The position numbers and the translations under genes are program-made. Of a DNA stretch of 64,000 nt, positions 19,438 to 29,172 are shown in pieces (position 1 is the stretch's first letter; each line of letters begins with the position of its first letter). A model generated the notes under the pieces. That model was not told the DNA's origin, did not search any database, and saw nothing but the letters and a program-made list of their open reading frames with translations. Source of the stretch: Desulfosediminicola flagellatus (GTDB lineage: Bacteria; Desulfobacterota; Desulfobulbia; Desulfobulbales; Desulfocapsaceae); NCBI RefSeq assembly GCF_005116655.2, contig NZ_CP050698.1:2634501-2698500 (forward strand), written 5' to 3'.

Positions 19438-20301
19438 ATGACCATAAACGTCGATATAGATCGGAACTGCTCACCCATCACTGCTAAAAAATCAGGGTGG
19501 TCCGCACGGCTCGACCTCGAGATCAGCCATAGAGGCGAAAAAAGTGTGGTCAGCCACAGCAGGCAAAAAGGCCCGCTTACCATCCAACGCCCATTTTACC
19601 CGGAAAACGAGGTATGTCACCTCTACCTTCTGCACCCGCCTGCCGGTATTGTTGGTGGTGACAGGTTGCAACTTAATATAACGACAGAGGCTAAAGGTGC
19701 AGCGCTTATTACCACTCCGGGTGCAACCAAATTTTATCGCTCCAACGGGGCATTGGCCGAACAGTATCAGCATTTCACAGTTAAGGAGAGTTCATCACTT
19801 GAATGGTTGCCGCAGGAGACCATCTACTTTCCGAATGCACATGCCCGGCTGAATACCACAATTCATCTTGAAGGGAACGCCGGATACATTGGCTGGGAGA
19901 TACATTGTCTTGGTCTGCCGGCAAACCAAAAGGACTTTGAAGAGGGTCGGGCAGAATTGCGTCTCTCACTCTTTCGTGACAAGCAACCAATCTTACTTGA
20001 AGCACTGAAAATTTCGGCCGGGAAAAACAGATATCAGGCCGCTTTTCTACAGAATCAGCCAATATTAGGTTCACTCATCGCTACAGGCGCTGACGACCAA
20101 CTTATCGACCTACTCAGAGAAAATCTCCCTCCTTCTCAAGCCGGCAGTTGGGGAGTGACACTACTCGAAGACATTGTGGTTATCCGTTATCTCGGGGGTA
20201 GCACCAACGAGGCCCGTGCGCTCTTTATAGCAGCGTGGCGATTACTCCGGCCTAGAACTCTTGGCAAAGCAGCAGTAATCCCGAGGATATGGGCTACATA
20301 G
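19438..20301 (+). CDS. ureD: Urease accessory protein UreD (UreH)
   Basis: A 287-residue urease maturation scaffold. The family's blocks are present: QKGPLTIQRPFYPE, CHLYLLHPPAGIVGGD and TTPGATKFYRS. UreD binds apo-urease and, with UreF and UreG, forms the path by which nickel and CO2 reach the active site. It begins 10 bp after urtE. A 69-bp gap precedes ureA. Confidence 0.95.
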   Translation: MTINVDIDRNCSPITAKKSGWSARLDLEISHRGEKSVVSHSRQKGPLTIQRPFYPENEVCHLYLLHPPAGIVGGDRLQLNITTEAKGAALITTPGATKFYRSNGALAEQYQHFTVKESSSLEWLPQETIYFPNAHARLNTTIHLEGNAGYIGWEIHCLGLPANQKDFEEGRAELRLSLFRDKQPILLEALKISAGKNRYQAAFLQNQPILGSLIATGADDQLIDLLRENLPPSQAGSWGVTLLEDIVVIRYLGGSTNEARALFIAAWRLLRPRTLGKAAVIPRIWAT

Positions 20302-20370
20302 TTAAATTTTCACACGTAAAACAATATATCTAATACTAGTATCAACCCTGACAGCAGGAGAAAACACATC

Positions 20371-20673
20371 ATGAACTTAACACCACGAGAAAAAGACAAA
20401 CTCCTCCTTTTCACAGCCGCTCTTCTTGCAGAAAGACGACTGGCACGGGGCGTCAAGCTTAACCACCCTGAATCAATTGCTCTTATAAGTGCAGCCATCC
20501 TTGAGGGAGCGCGGGATGGCAAAACTGTAGAAGAACTCATGCATGAAGGTCGACAGATCCTTTCTCGCGATCAGGTCATGGATGGTATTGCTGAAATGAT
20601 CCATGATGTGCAGGTAGAGGCGACCTTTCCTGATGGCACTAAGCTTGTCACAGTCCATAATCCAATAATCTAG
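20371..20673 (+). CDS. ureA: Urease subunit gamma
   Basis: A 100-residue protein, the standard length. It opens with [23 protein letters not shown] and contains [24 protein letters not shown], both typical of UreA. It forms the (alpha-beta-gamma)3 heterotrimer with UreB and UreC. The three subunits are separate genes, as in most bacteria and unlike the fused Helicobacter type. GCAGGAG precedes the ATG. Confidence 0.97.
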   Translation: MNLTPREKDKLLLFTAALLAERRLARGVKLNHPESIALISAAILEGARDGKTVEELMHEGRQILSRDQVMDGIAEMIHDVQVEATFPDGTKLVTVHNPII

Positions 20674-20700
20674 GTTGAGAGCGACAAAAGGAGATACCTG

Positions 20701-21015
20701 ATGATACCAGGAGAAATAATCTGCCAGGAAGGTGAGATAGAACTCAACAGTGGGCGTGAAACCGTTACCGTACTGGTAGCTAACACTGGGGACAGACCTA
20801 TCCAGATCGGCTCTCACTTTCATTTCTTTGAAGTAAATGACGCACTTCAGTTTTCCCGAGAGGATACACGAGGCTTCAGGCTTAATATCGCAGCAGGTAC
20901 AGCGGTACGTTTTGAACCAGGACAGGAACGAGAGGTTGAACTGGTCGCCTATGCCGGCAGCAGAAAGGTATATGGATTTAACGGAAAAATAATGGGATCA
21001 CTGGAGGAAGCATAA
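20701..21015 (+). CDS. ureB: Urease subunit beta
   Basis: A 104-residue protein beginning [18 protein letters not shown], with the conserved [13 protein letters not shown] and [16 protein letters not shown] blocks of UreB. A good AAAGGAG lies upstream. Its stop codon abuts the ureC ATG with no gap, which implies coupled translation of the two subunits. Confidence 0.97.
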   Translation: MIPGEIICQEGEIELNSGRETVTVLVANTGDRPIQIGSHFHFFEVNDALQFSREDTRGFRLNIAAGTAVRFEPGQEREVELVAYAGSRKVYGFNGKIMGSLEEA

Positions 21016-22719
21016 ATGGCAACTATTACACGAAGAGCATATGCCGAGATGTTCGGGCCCACGACCGGTGACAAAGTCCGCCTCGGAGATACCGAACTCT
21101 TAGCAGAAATTGAAAAAGATTTCACCATATATGGCGATGAAGTGAAATTTGGTGGTGGCAAGGTTATCCGCGATGGAATGGGACAATGCCAGGATTGCCG
21201 TGATAAAGTGGTTGATGTCGTCATTACCAACGCCACTATTATTGACCACAGCGGGATCATAAAAGCTGATATCGGTATCAAAGACGGACGAATATCAGCA
21301 ATCGGTAAAGCTGGTAACCCTGATGTTCAACCTAACGTCACGATTCTTGTTGGGCCGGGAACGGAAGTCATTGCCGGTGAAGGTTCAATCGTTACCGCAG
21401 GCGGTATCGATTCTCACATTCACTTTATCTGCCCACAGCAGATTGATGAAGCCCTGATGTCAGGGATTACCACTATGCTGGGAGGTGGAACCGGGCCTGC
21501 AACAGGCACAAATGCAACGACTTGTACGCCTGGCGCCTGGAATATTCACCGCATGCTCCAGGCCGCTGACGATCTTCCTATGAACCTTGGTTTTCTTGGC
21601 AAGGGAAATGCAAGCCTGACACCTGCACTCAATGAACAGATGCTTGCAGGAGCAATGGGCTTAAAGCTCCATGAAGACTGGGGCACAACACCGGCAGCAA
21701 TCGATGCGTGTCTTCGGGTAGCAGAAGATCATGATGTCCAGGTGGCGATTCATACAGACACGCTGAACGAATCCGGCTTTGTAGAAAATACCATCGAGGC
21801 CTTTAAAGGCAGGACCATCCACACATACCATACAGAAGGTGCAGGTGGCGGTCATGCTCCGGATATTATCAAAGCCTGCGGACTAGCCAATGTCTTGCCT
21901 TCATCTACTAACCCGACAAGACCGTATACAGTAAATACCATTGCAGAACATCTCGATATGCTGATGGTCTGTCATCATCTGGATGCAAAAATTGCAGAAG
22001 ATGTCGCTTTTGCAGAATCCCGCATTCGTCGGGAGACCATCGCTGCAGAAGATATTCTGCATGATCTTGGTGCATTCTCAATGATCGCTTCAGATTCACA
22101 GGCAATGGGCAGGGTTGGCGAAGTGATCTGCCGCACCTGGCAGACTGCACACAAAATGAAAGTGCAAAGGGGAAGCCTTGCGGAAGACAGCAGTGCAAAT
22201 GATAACATGCGGATCAGGAGATATATCGCCAAATACACCATCAACCCGGCTATTGCTCACGGAATATCCCATGAAGTAGGGTCAGTAGAAGTGGGAAAAA
22301 TGGCTGATCTTGTACTCTGGAAGCCGCAATTCTTTGGTGCAAAACCTGATCTGATCATAAAGGGCGGTATGATCGCTGCTGCCCCTATGGGTGATCCCAA
22401 CGCTTCAATACCTACGCCTCAACCGGTGCATTATCGACCCATGTTCGGAGCCCTTGGCGGAAGCCGTCATGCAACCAGCATGACCTTTGTCTGCAAGGCT
22501 GCCCTGAATGCAGGGATTGGTTCTCAGCTTGGCTTGAAAAGCCTTCTGGGTGTGAGTAAAAACTGTCGCAAAGTTACTAAAAAAGACATGATCCTGAATA
22601 ATTATCAGCCTCAAATAGAAGTAGATTCCCAGACATATGAAGTGCGGGCGGACGGGCAATTGCTTACATGTGAGCCAGCATCTGTCCTGCCTCTTGCGCA
22701 GCGATATTTTCTCTTTTAA
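21016..22719 (+). CDS. ureC: Urease subunit alpha (catalytic)
   Basis: A 567-residue catalytic subunit that hydrolyses urea to ammonia and carbamate. All nickel and active-site residues are present, and their positions equal the Klebsiella numbering: His134 and His136 (SHIHF), the carbamylated Lys217 (GLKLHEDWG), His246, His272, Asp360 (SDSQAMGR), and flap His320 (VCHHLD). There is no insertion or truncation. The seven genes ureDABCEFG provide everything normally needed for maturation except a dedicated nickel importer, which is not in this window. Confidence 0.98.
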   Translation: MATITRRAYAEMFGPTTGDKVRLGDTELLAEIEKDFTIYGDEVKFGGGKVIRDGMGQCQDCRDKVVDVVITNATIIDHSGIIKADIGIKDGRISAIGKAGNPDVQPNVTILVGPGTEVIAGEGSIVTAGGIDSHIHFICPQQIDEALMSGITTMLGGGTGPATGTNATTCTPGAWNIHRMLQAADDLPMNLGFLGKGNASLTPALNEQMLAGAMGLKLHEDWGTTPAAIDACLRVAEDHDVQVAIHTDTLNESGFVENTIEAFKGRTIHTYHTEGAGGGHAPDIIKACGLANVLPSSTNPTRPYTVNTIAEHLDMLMVCHHLDAKIAEDVAFAESRIRRETIAAEDILHDLGAFSMIASDSQAMGRVGEVICRTWQTAHKMKVQRGSLAEDSSANDNMRIRRYIAKYTINPAIAHGISHEVGSVEVGKMADLVLWKPQFFGAKPDLIIKGGMIAAAPMGDPNASIPTPQPVHYRPMFGALGGSRHATSMTFVCKAALNAGIGSQLGLKSLLGVSKNCRKVTKKDMILNNYQPQIEVDSQTYEVRADGQLLTCEPASVLPLAQRYFLF

Positions 22720-22743
22720 TTCGACTCAAACGAACAGGACGAC

Positions 22744-23202
22744 ATGATAGAATTTATCGACAAAACTGAAGATAGAGCCGCTGTAGCAGTAACAACGCTT
22801 ACCCTGCCCCTTGATCTCAGGCAGAAAAGCCGACAACGCGTCGAGTTGGATAATGGCCAGGAAGCTGCGGTAATTCTTAAACGAGGCACGGTATTGCATA
22901 ACAATGACATGCTGATAGCCACAGACAAAACGGTTATACGCGTTCAAGCCGCTAACGAACTGCTTTCCGCTGCCAGATGCAATGATCCGCTACTCTTCGC
23001 CAGGGCCTGCTACCATCTTGGAAATCGCCATATGCCGCTACAGATAGAAAGCGGAAGAATTGTATACCTCCATGATCATGTGCTGGATGATATGCTGAGG
23101 GGGCTTGGTCTTGAAGTGGAGCAGGTATCCGAACCTTTTGAGCCTGAAGCAGGTGCTTACGGTGGCAGCGCAGATAATGCAGGACATCACCATGGGCACT
23201 GA
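22744..23202 (+). CDS. ureE: Urease accessory protein UreE (nickel metallochaperone)
   Basis: A 152-residue protein. Its N-terminal domain has LPLDLRQKSRQRVEL; the central nickel-binding region includes CYHLGNRHMPLQI with the conserved His. It ends in a short His-rich tail (HHHGH), a reduced form of the longer His tails that store nickel in some species. It hands nickel to UreG. Its 3' end overlaps the likely ureF start. Confidence 0.95.
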   Translation: MIEFIDKTEDRAAVAVTTLTLPLDLRQKSRQRVELDNGQEAAVILKRGTVLHNNDMLIATDKTVIRVQAANELLSAARCNDPLLFARACYHLGNRHMPLQIESGRIVYLHDHVLDDMLRGLGLEVEQVSEPFEPEAGAYGGSADNAGHHHGH

Positions 23203-23869
23203 TCAGCTTGCAACCATGCGGCTCTTTCAACTCATCAGCCCTTCTTTACCCACAGGTGCCTTCACCTATTCACAGGGTATAGAATGGGCAGTTGAGTGCG
23301 GCTGGATAAAGGATAAAAACAGCCTTATTGAATGGCTTGAATCAATGTTATTCAGCAGCTTCAGTGAGTTAGAAATTCCACTTCTCAAGCGCTTGTATTT
23401 TGCTTGTGAAGACCGTGACATTGAACAATTCCGCTACTGGAGCAACTATGTTGTAGCCTGCCGCGAGACCAAAGAACTACGCAATGAGGAGATCAACCGG
23501 GGCAGAGCAATGGCCAAAATCCTGCAGCAACTCGAACCGGAACTGGACAAAGCATGGCTCGAGATTGTGCAAAAATGCCAGGTCGCCGGGTTTGCCTTGG
23601 CTGCTGAGCGATGGAATATACAATTGAAACTTGCTGCAGCGGGCTACATCTGGGGGTGGCTTGAAAATATGGTTATGGCAGCTGTTAAAATTGTACCACT
23701 CGGCCAGACTGACGGGCAGCAGGCATTATCGGCATTAAGTATTGCCGCAACGGATGCTGTCGAAGCAGGTATGAATGTTGAAGATAATAATTCCGGAGGT
23801 TCCTGCCCTGCTTTTGCAATAGGCTCATGCCTCCATGAAACCCAATATACCAGGCTATTCAGATCATAG
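23192..23869 (+). CDS. ureF: Urease accessory protein UreF
   Basis: About 225 residues from the ATG at 23192; an upstream ATG at 23177 in the same frame is possible, and the longer open frame back to 23105 lies wholly inside ureE. Family motifs: [26 protein letters not shown] at the N-terminus and [18 protein letters not shown] in the middle. UreF sits between UreD and UreG in the activation complex and gates metal delivery. The 11-bp overlap with ureE points to coupled translation. Confidence 0.94.
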   Translation: MGTDQLATMRLFQLISPSLPTGAFTYSQGIEWAVECGWIKDKNSLIEWLESMLFSSFSELEIPLLKRLYFACEDRDIEQFRYWSNYVVACRETKELRNEEINRGRAMAKILQQLEPELDKAWLEIVQKCQVAGFALAAERWNIQLKLAAAGYIWGWLENMVMAAVKIVPLGQTDGQQALSALSIAATDAVEAGMNVEDNNSGGSCPAFAIGSCLHETQYTRLFRS

Positions 23870-23888
23870 CCTTTACGAGGAGATACAG

Positions 23889-24509
23889 ATGATTCCAGCG
23901 AAAGAACCTTTACGTATTGGTGTCGGGGGGCCAGTTGGATCAGGCAAGACCGCCCTGCTCGACGCCTTATGCAAAAGAATGCGTGACGACTATGAACTTG
24001 CAGTTGTTACCAACGATATATACACCCAGGAAGACGCGAAATTTCTCACTAACAGTAAAGCTCTGGAACCAGGTCGAATTACCGGTGTTGAAACTGGCGG
24101 TTGCCCTCACACTGCTATACGCGAGGACGCATCAATGAACCTGGCAGCTGTTGAGGATTTAAGTGAACGTTTCCCTGAACTCGACATGGTCTTTATCGAA
24201 TCCGGCGGAGACAACTTAAGCGCTACTTTCAGCCCTGAACTCGCTGATCTCATGATATATGTCATTGATGTATCAGGCGGGGATAAAATTCCAAGGAAAG
24301 GAGGCCCCGGGATTACCCGATCAGATCTCCTGGTCATCAATAAAATCGACCTCGCGCCTTATGTCGGAGCATCTCTTGAAGTGATGGATCGGGACTCAAA
24401 GAAGATGCGGGGTGAACGGCCATTTGTTTTTACAGATATGCGTACAGACAAAGGAATTGAAGACGTAATTGAGTTTATTCTCAAGCAGGGCATGATCAGC
24501 AAACGATAG
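23889..24509 (+). CDS. ureG: Urease accessory GTPase UreG
   Basis: A 206-residue SIMIBI GTPase. The start at 23889 follows GAGGAGATACAG; a longer frame begins inside ureF. The P-loop is GGPVGSGKT (residues 13-21), and the nickel-binding Cys-Pro-His motif is at 72-74 ([11 protein letters not shown]). [13 protein letters not shown] is the NKxD guanine-specificity motif. It supplies Ni2+ to urease with GTP hydrolysis. It is the last gene of the urea operon and is followed by a hairpin. Confidence 0.97.
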   Translation: MIPAKEPLRIGVGGPVGSGKTALLDALCKRMRDDYELAVVTNDIYTQEDAKFLTNSKALEPGRITGVETGGCPHTAIREDASMNLAAVEDLSERFPELDMVFIESGGDNLSATFSPELADLMIYVIDVSGGDKIPRKGGPGITRSDLLVINKIDLAPYVGASLEVMDRDSKKMRGERPFVFTDMRTDKGIEDVIEFILKQGMISKR

Positions 24510-24518
24510 CAGAAAAGA

Positions 24519-24556
24519 GCGCTGATGTAGAACTGCAGCCAGTTCCCCATCAGCGC
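24519..24556 (+). terminator. Branched hairpin at the end of the urea operon
   Basis: GCGCTGATG (24519-24527) pairs with CATCAGCGC (24548-24556), and an inner AACTG/CAGTT stem forms inside the loop. There is no T run. It may be a weak terminator or a 3'-end stabiliser of the long urt-ure transcript. Confidence 0.5.
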
Positions 24557-24790
24557 CGACTGAAATATACCAATCTCGCCCCTCTCTGCGCCACCAAAGT
24601 ACCCTACTCCTTTGTTATTCTAGCCTCGTGGTGTACAATCCATGCTTATACATTTCAAAAACAACGAATTTCAAATCATATTCAATAGATCCTTAGGTAC
24701 AGGAAACACCGTCTTTACACGCTTAAAGTAATATATATGTCATTCTTCTCTCCATAAAAACCTAAGCAGGCAAATCGAAACTAATCGGTC

Positions 24791-25588
24791 ATGAAAACGA
24801 TAATTTATTATTACACAGGTACTGGTAACTCATTGTGGACAGCGCGGCTTGTAGCATCAAATCTTGGCAACACCACATTGCATCCAATGTCTTTGATACA
24901 CAAAGATGCACTGAATCAGGCAGATGCTATCGGTTTGGTATTCCCTGTACATATGTGGGGCGTTCCGCACCATGTCCTGAATTTCCTTGATGCGATAGAT
25001 ATGGATTCCAGCAAATATTATTTTGCCTTTGCTGTAAATGGTGGCCAGGTGTCACGCACCCTGATTCAACTTCAGAAGCGCATGGCGAATTCAGGTGCGA
25101 GGTTATCACTTGGCTATGATATTGTAATGCCGAGCAACTATATTCCATGGGGTGGCCCCGGACCTGCTGATAAATTAGAAAAACTGTATCTTGCAGCCAG
25201 GGACAAAATCAATAAAGTAACTCCTCGTATTGCATTACAACAATCAGCCTCGATGGAAAAAGGGCCTTTATGGCAACGAATCCTCTTCACAGCATGCTAT
25301 GCGATGACCTATCGGCTGATTCCGAAAATGGATAAAGACTTTTGGGTAGACGACACGTGCAACAGTTGCACCATCTGTGAAAAAGTGTGTCCTGTTGAAA
25401 ATATTGTCATGAAATCCGGCAAACCTGAATGGCTGCATAAATGCGAACAGTGCCTGGCATGTATCCAGTGGTGCCCTAAAGAATCTATTCAATTTGGTAA
25501 AAAGACACCTGCCTATGAACGCTACCATCATCCTGAAGTAACATTGAAAGATATCGTCGGAACTACTCAAACTCAAGAGGATAAATAA
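24791..25588 (+). CDS. EFR1 family protein (flavodoxin-like domain plus two [4Fe-4S] clusters)
   Basis: A 265-residue second member of the family at 6622. The N-terminus has IIYYYTGTGNSLWTARLVA, the FMN-binding T-G-T-G-N loop, and LVFPVHMWGVPHHV. The C-terminus carries CNSCTICEKVCP and CEQCLACIQWCP for two [4Fe-4S] clusters. It probably shuttles low-potential electrons; partners are unknown. A RAYT transposase gene follows only 11 bp later, so the two may be read together by accident of insertion. Confidence 0.88.
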   Translation: MKTIIYYYTGTGNSLWTARLVASNLGNTTLHPMSLIHKDALNQADAIGLVFPVHMWGVPHHVLNFLDAIDMDSSKYYFAFAVNGGQVSRTLIQLQKRMANSGARLSLGYDIVMPSNYIPWGGPGPADKLEKLYLAARDKINKVTPRIALQQSASMEKGPLWQRILFTACYAMTYRLIPKMDKDFWVDDTCNSCTICEKVCPVENIVMKSGKPEWLHKCEQCLACIQWCPKESIQFGKKTPAYERYHHPEVTLKDIVGTTQTQEDK

Positions 25589-25599
25589 AAGGTTTCTAT

Positions 25600-26223
25600 A
25601 TGAAAGGAGTGAGTCTGACAGGCTTACCGCATCATGTTATCCAACGTGGATTAGATGGTCGGAAAACCTTTTTTAACAGCGAAGATTATTCAACATATTT
25701 AGAGATTATCTCCGAATGTACCCGACACCACAACATTGAAATTTTGTGTTATTGCCTCATGCCGGATCACGTTCATTTGATAGCTGTTCCAAATCAAAAA
25801 GACGCTTTATCCTTGTGCCTGCACGCAGTCGACAGTCGCTATACAAAATATATTCATCTAAAAACAGGCACCACCGATCAGGTTTGGCAAGATCGATATG
25901 CATCACATTTACTCGATGAAGAACATTTCATAACCTGTGCCAGATATATTGAAATTAATCCTGTCAAAAGAAAATATGTAGAGCAACCTGAAGAGTGGCA
26001 GTGGAGCAGTGCACGAGCGCATATCTTCAAGACGCCTGACACCCTGATAGATACCGACAGGTTGCTATGCAGCGTTAAAATACATTGGCAGGATTTTCTT
26101 GCTGAAAAGCGAGCTGATGATGAAGCAGACATGTTTTATCTCCATGAGAAAAATGGTAAACCACTTGGAAATGATGCTTTTTTAGCCATGATCGAAAGTC
26201 GATTACACAAAGAAAACGAGTAG
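25600..26223 (+). CDS. REP-associated tyrosine transposase (RAYT, Y1_Tnp/IS200-like)
   Basis: A 207-residue Y1 transposase-like protein with GLPHHVIQRGLDGRKTFF at the N-terminus, the HUH metal motif in CLMPDHVHLIAVP, and YIEINPVKRKYVEQPEEWQWSSARAH, all typical of the RAYT group. RAYTs are domesticated single-strand transposases that act on REP-type palindromes. A TIR-bearing 164-bp repeat and copy B of the 143-bp repeat lie 0.2-0.7 kb downstream, but neither is a classic REP. Whether this enzyme moves them is an inference from proximity only. Confidence 0.85.
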   Translation: MKGVSLTGLPHHVIQRGLDGRKTFFNSEDYSTYLEIISECTRHHNIEILCYCLMPDHVHLIAVPNQKDALSLCLHAVDSRYTKYIHLKTGTTDQVWQDRYASHLLDEEHFITCARYIEINPVKRKYVEQPEEWQWSSARAHIFKTPDTLIDTDRLLCSVKIHWQDFLAEKRADDEADMFYLHEKNGKPLGNDAFLAMIESRLHKENE

Positions 26224-26441
26224 TTTCTGAACATGTAATACACATCTACCAGATGCAGATACACTGAAGATTAGAGTACATCTCCCTGTCCTCTTGTATA
26301 TGCTCGTTCATTCCTACTGCCTAACAATGACCATCTTTCTGATTTAAAACGAAAACCTCTCTATTGTTTTTAATGATCTTTTTTTCAATGATGAAATCAA
26401 AAAAATCCGTTTGTAATCAAAAGATAATTAGAAATACAGGC
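26224..26441. other. Spacer between the RAYT gene and the first MITE-like repeat
   Basis: AT-rich, with no ORF or clear structure. It continues without a break into the repeat at 26442. Confidence 0.4.
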
Positions 26442-26605
26442 TAGTGTCCTGTCATGCACCAGATGTCTAATTCTGCTCGCCCTTTTCACTTCCTGACTTC
26501 GTTACTCCTTCTGTTACATAGCGCTGCTATTCTCAATCAGTCGTGCCTTGCAGGAAGAGAAAAAGCTTCGCATTATTACGACATTTGACACATGACATGA
26601 CACTA
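26442..26605. mobile_element. 164-bp MITE-like element with TA ends
   Basis: The two ends are imperfect inverted repeats. TAGTGTCCTGTCATG on the left matches TAGTGTCATGTCATG read inward from the right, and a second block ATGTC(G)TAAT follows on both sides; by my count 21 of the first 26 positions agree. A TA dinucleotide sits at each outer end, as expected for TA-targeting IS630/Tc1-type transposition. The inside has no ORF. It is non-autonomous and its mobilising enzyme is not in the window. Confidence 0.65.
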
Positions 26606-26804
26606 CCACCCCGGTCTTAGACTAAAGAAGTGACCAATAATTAGGCATCTTTTCATTGTGTACTGTCTACTTTCTTGGCAGCCTGCCCGACCCTGCATTT
26701 CATCAAAATGACAAGTTATCAACCTGTTATTACGCAATAACATCTCAGCAACAGATGCAATTAAGGACTGCTGGCGCAATGATTGCACCAAGATTAATTA
26801 TTGA

Positions 26805-26947
26805 GTTTTCATCCTAAAACTCAGCATTCTATTCAAGAACGAGGCGCGGCTCATATTTTTACCGCAAGCATATAGCTGATATTCTGAGGATAAAAATTCA
26901 GGCCGCAACGCTGATATTGAGCAGAAGGATCGTTTTAGGACGGAAAC
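26805..26947 (-). repeat. 143-bp dispersed repeat, copy B
   Basis: Same element as 10878-11020, inverted. Its ends are good inverted repeats: GTTTTCATCCTAAAAC at the left and, read inward from the right, GTTTCCGTCCTAAAAC. At the left edge, TGAGTTTT-CATCCT-AAAACTCA (26802-26823) forms a small perfect hairpin. It lies 160 bp before the SpoIIE-type phosphatase gene. An isolated copy of the same end, inverted with respect to this one, is found just after that gene. Confidence 0.8.
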
Positions 26948-27108
26948 TATTTAGAACATTTAAAAACGTACTACAACAGCAGCTATACGACCAAACCACA
27001 GATATGAAACCTGATATTGCCCGTGTCTCAAGCGATTCAAAAGGGCATAAATTTTACGCATATCTTTATTTTCGGTAATTGAGTGAACTCACGCACCTGA
27101 ATATATAA

Positions 27109-28941
27109 ATGAAATCTACTAATATATCTGCACTGATGCCCCGCACCCTTCAAAGAAAAACATTACTTTTTCTTCTTCTGCCCACTTTTCTGATATTGAT
27201 GGTAATCGGTATAGCAGGCCTGACGCTCATACGTAATGTACTACTTGAACAATGGAAGGAAGCTGCAATTGCCAAATTACAGCGTTCAGCCCACCATGTA
27301 GATATGCGACTGATGCGTCCTAAAGAACTACTCCGTTTTCTGCAACATGATAATCAACGCAACATTAACCAACAGGAATACCAGGTGGTTCTCGATCAAT
27401 TACGAATGCTGGATGGTGTTGTAGAAGTAGAATCTACATGGTACGGCGAGATTCAGGGTGAATTTGACACCAGGCAAATTGATGAAAAGCTCACACCGGT
27501 TGACCGCTATTATCAACTTCAACAACTGGCCATTACTCGCCCGCGTTACAACCAGAAAATCATGAGTGACACTGTTTCACTTATTGCATCATTTAAAGAT
27601 CGTAGCAGTAAACCTGTAGGTCATATTGAGGTTGTGATTTCTTTTTATGATCTAATCGATCAAATAGTCAAGGCACCCTGGTGGAATTCCAACCAGGCGG
27701 TATTGGTGGATGATGCAGGAAACATCCTGACAGGTACGGAGCCATACACAAAGAATTCAATTGCTAACTCGGTAGTCGAATTTGCGCATTTCGATGAACA
27801 TGGTCCACTAGAACAAAAGACATGGACTGCGATGCAGGAAAATGTCTATGGCACCATCTTTGGCACAGGCATCCCGCCTGAACGTGTAAGCGGCTTTTAC
27901 CGTCTGTCTGAAGCACCATGGACGATGGTGATTATCTCTTCCGGCTCCAACGTATTGCAACCTATCATATCATTCAGGAATTCATATTTTTTACTCGGTA
28001 TCGTTGGAATCGTTTTAGCCTTGCTCTATATAAAAGTGGTAATAGGTCGGATTACAGGCTCTATCATAAAGGTATCACATGCAGCCAACAGGCTTGCCAG
28101 CGGAACCTTTGAAGATCCACTTGTTGTTGTAAGCCACGATGAAGTTGGTGAACTGACCAGAAGTTTTAACGTTATGGCTCAACATCTCAAGGAACGACTG
28201 GCATTGCGCGAGGAAATGGATCTCGCAAGAGAGGTGCAGCAGCACTTACTTCCCAATGACAACTATTCTGCTGAGGGGATAGAAATTGCCGGATTATCAA
28301 TATATTGTCAGCAAACAGGAGGTGACTATTATGACCTTATTCCACCGCACCATAATACAGGCAAGGCCACAGTAGTGGTAGGTGATGTAGTCGGTCACGG
28401 TTTTGGTGCTGCACTTATCATGAGTTCTCTTCGGGCCCTGCTACGGTCAAGAGCCAGCCAACCAGGAACGCCCTTGCAGATTCTTCATGACGTTAACACA
28501 CTACTCTGTCAGGATACCGCTCAATCCGGAAATTTTGCTTCTCTCTTTTTTCTAACTATAGACATGTCAGTAAAGCAGATGACCTGGATTCGCTGCGGGC
28601 ATGACCCTGCTATCATATACAATCCAGATTCGAAAACATTCTCAGAGTTACGAGGAGAGGGGTTAGTACTCGGATTTGATAAAGAATACGATTTTCAGGA
28701 GAACAGCTATGATTTTGGTAATCCCAAACAGGTTATTCTCATCTGCACAGATGGAGCATGGGAGGCTGAAAACACCTCAGGTGAGCAATTTGGTAAAGGT
28801 AAGCTGAAAGAGCTTCTAGCAACGTATCACCAGCTTCCCGCCGAAATGTTAGTCCATAAAATTACAGACAGTATTAAGAAATTTATGGCGGGCCATCCAC
28901 AGCATGATGACATTACCCTGGCAATAGTCAAAACCTGGTGA
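27109..28941 (+). CDS. SpoIIE-family (PP2C-type) protein phosphatase with HAMP and periplasmic sensor
   Basis: A 610-residue membrane-bound signalling phosphatase. TM1 is at about 18-40, a periplasmic sensor region (Cache-like) at about 41-290, TM2 at about 293-312, HAMP to about 365 (IIKVSHAANRLASGTFEDP), and the PP2C_SIG domain from about 375. The metal-binding acidic residues of that domain are present: QQTGGDYYD, VVGDVVGHGFGAAL and, near the end, HPQHDDITLAIV. Such proteins usually dephosphorylate an anti-anti-sigma (STAS) factor, but no STAS or anti-sigma partner gene is nearby. It is an orphan, flanked on both sides by ends of the 143-bp repeat. Confidence 0.92.
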   Translation: MKSTNISALMPRTLQRKTLLFLLLPTFLILMVIGIAGLTLIRNVLLEQWKEAAIAKLQRSAHHVDMRLMRPKELLRFLQHDNQRNINQQEYQVVLDQLRMLDGVVEVESTWYGEIQGEFDTRQIDEKLTPVDRYYQLQQLAITRPRYNQKIMSDTVSLIASFKDRSSKPVGHIEVVISFYDLIDQIVKAPWWNSNQAVLVDDAGNILTGTEPYTKNSIANSVVEFAHFDEHGPLEQKTWTAMQENVYGTIFGTGIPPERVSGFYRLSEAPWTMVIISSGSNVLQPIISFRNSYFLLGIVGIVLALLYIKVVIGRITGSIIKVSHAANRLASGTFEDPLVVVSHDEVGELTRSFNVMAQHLKERLALREEMDLAREVQQHLLPNDNYSAEGIEIAGLSIYCQQTGGDYYDLIPPHHNTGKATVVVGDVVGHGFGAALIMSSLRALLRSRASQPGTPLQILHDVNTLLCQDTAQSGNFASLFFLTIDMSVKQMTWIRCGHDPAIIYNPDSKTFSELRGEGLVLGFDKEYDFQENSYDFGNPKQVILICTDGAWEAENTSGEQFGKGKLKELLATYHQLPAEMLVHKITDSIKKFMAGHPQHDDITLAIVKTW

Positions 28942-28948
28942 TCACCGA

Positions 28949-28969
28949 TTGAGTTTTAGGATGAAAACA
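28949..28969 (+). repeat. Solo end of the 143-bp repeat
   Basis: TGAGTTTTAGGATGAAAAC here is identical to the outer end of copy B on the minus strand. The rest of the element is missing: the sequence to its left is the phosphatase gene end. It is a remnant, or an independent use of the terminal sequence. Confidence 0.55.
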
Positions 28970-29172
28970 TCCTTAGTGAAAAAACACTTTTCAGCAATTT
29001 ATTAACGCCTTTTTATATCACGCGGTCAAATACACTTTTCCAAACAGAGAAAAAACGCTATACGGTAATTTTACATACGGGGAAAACTAGACAGTGAAGA
29101 TGCGTGAGAATGAAATAGTTCCTCAATTTTCTATATTATTATCAGGAATATCTCTGGAGAGAATAACGTAAA

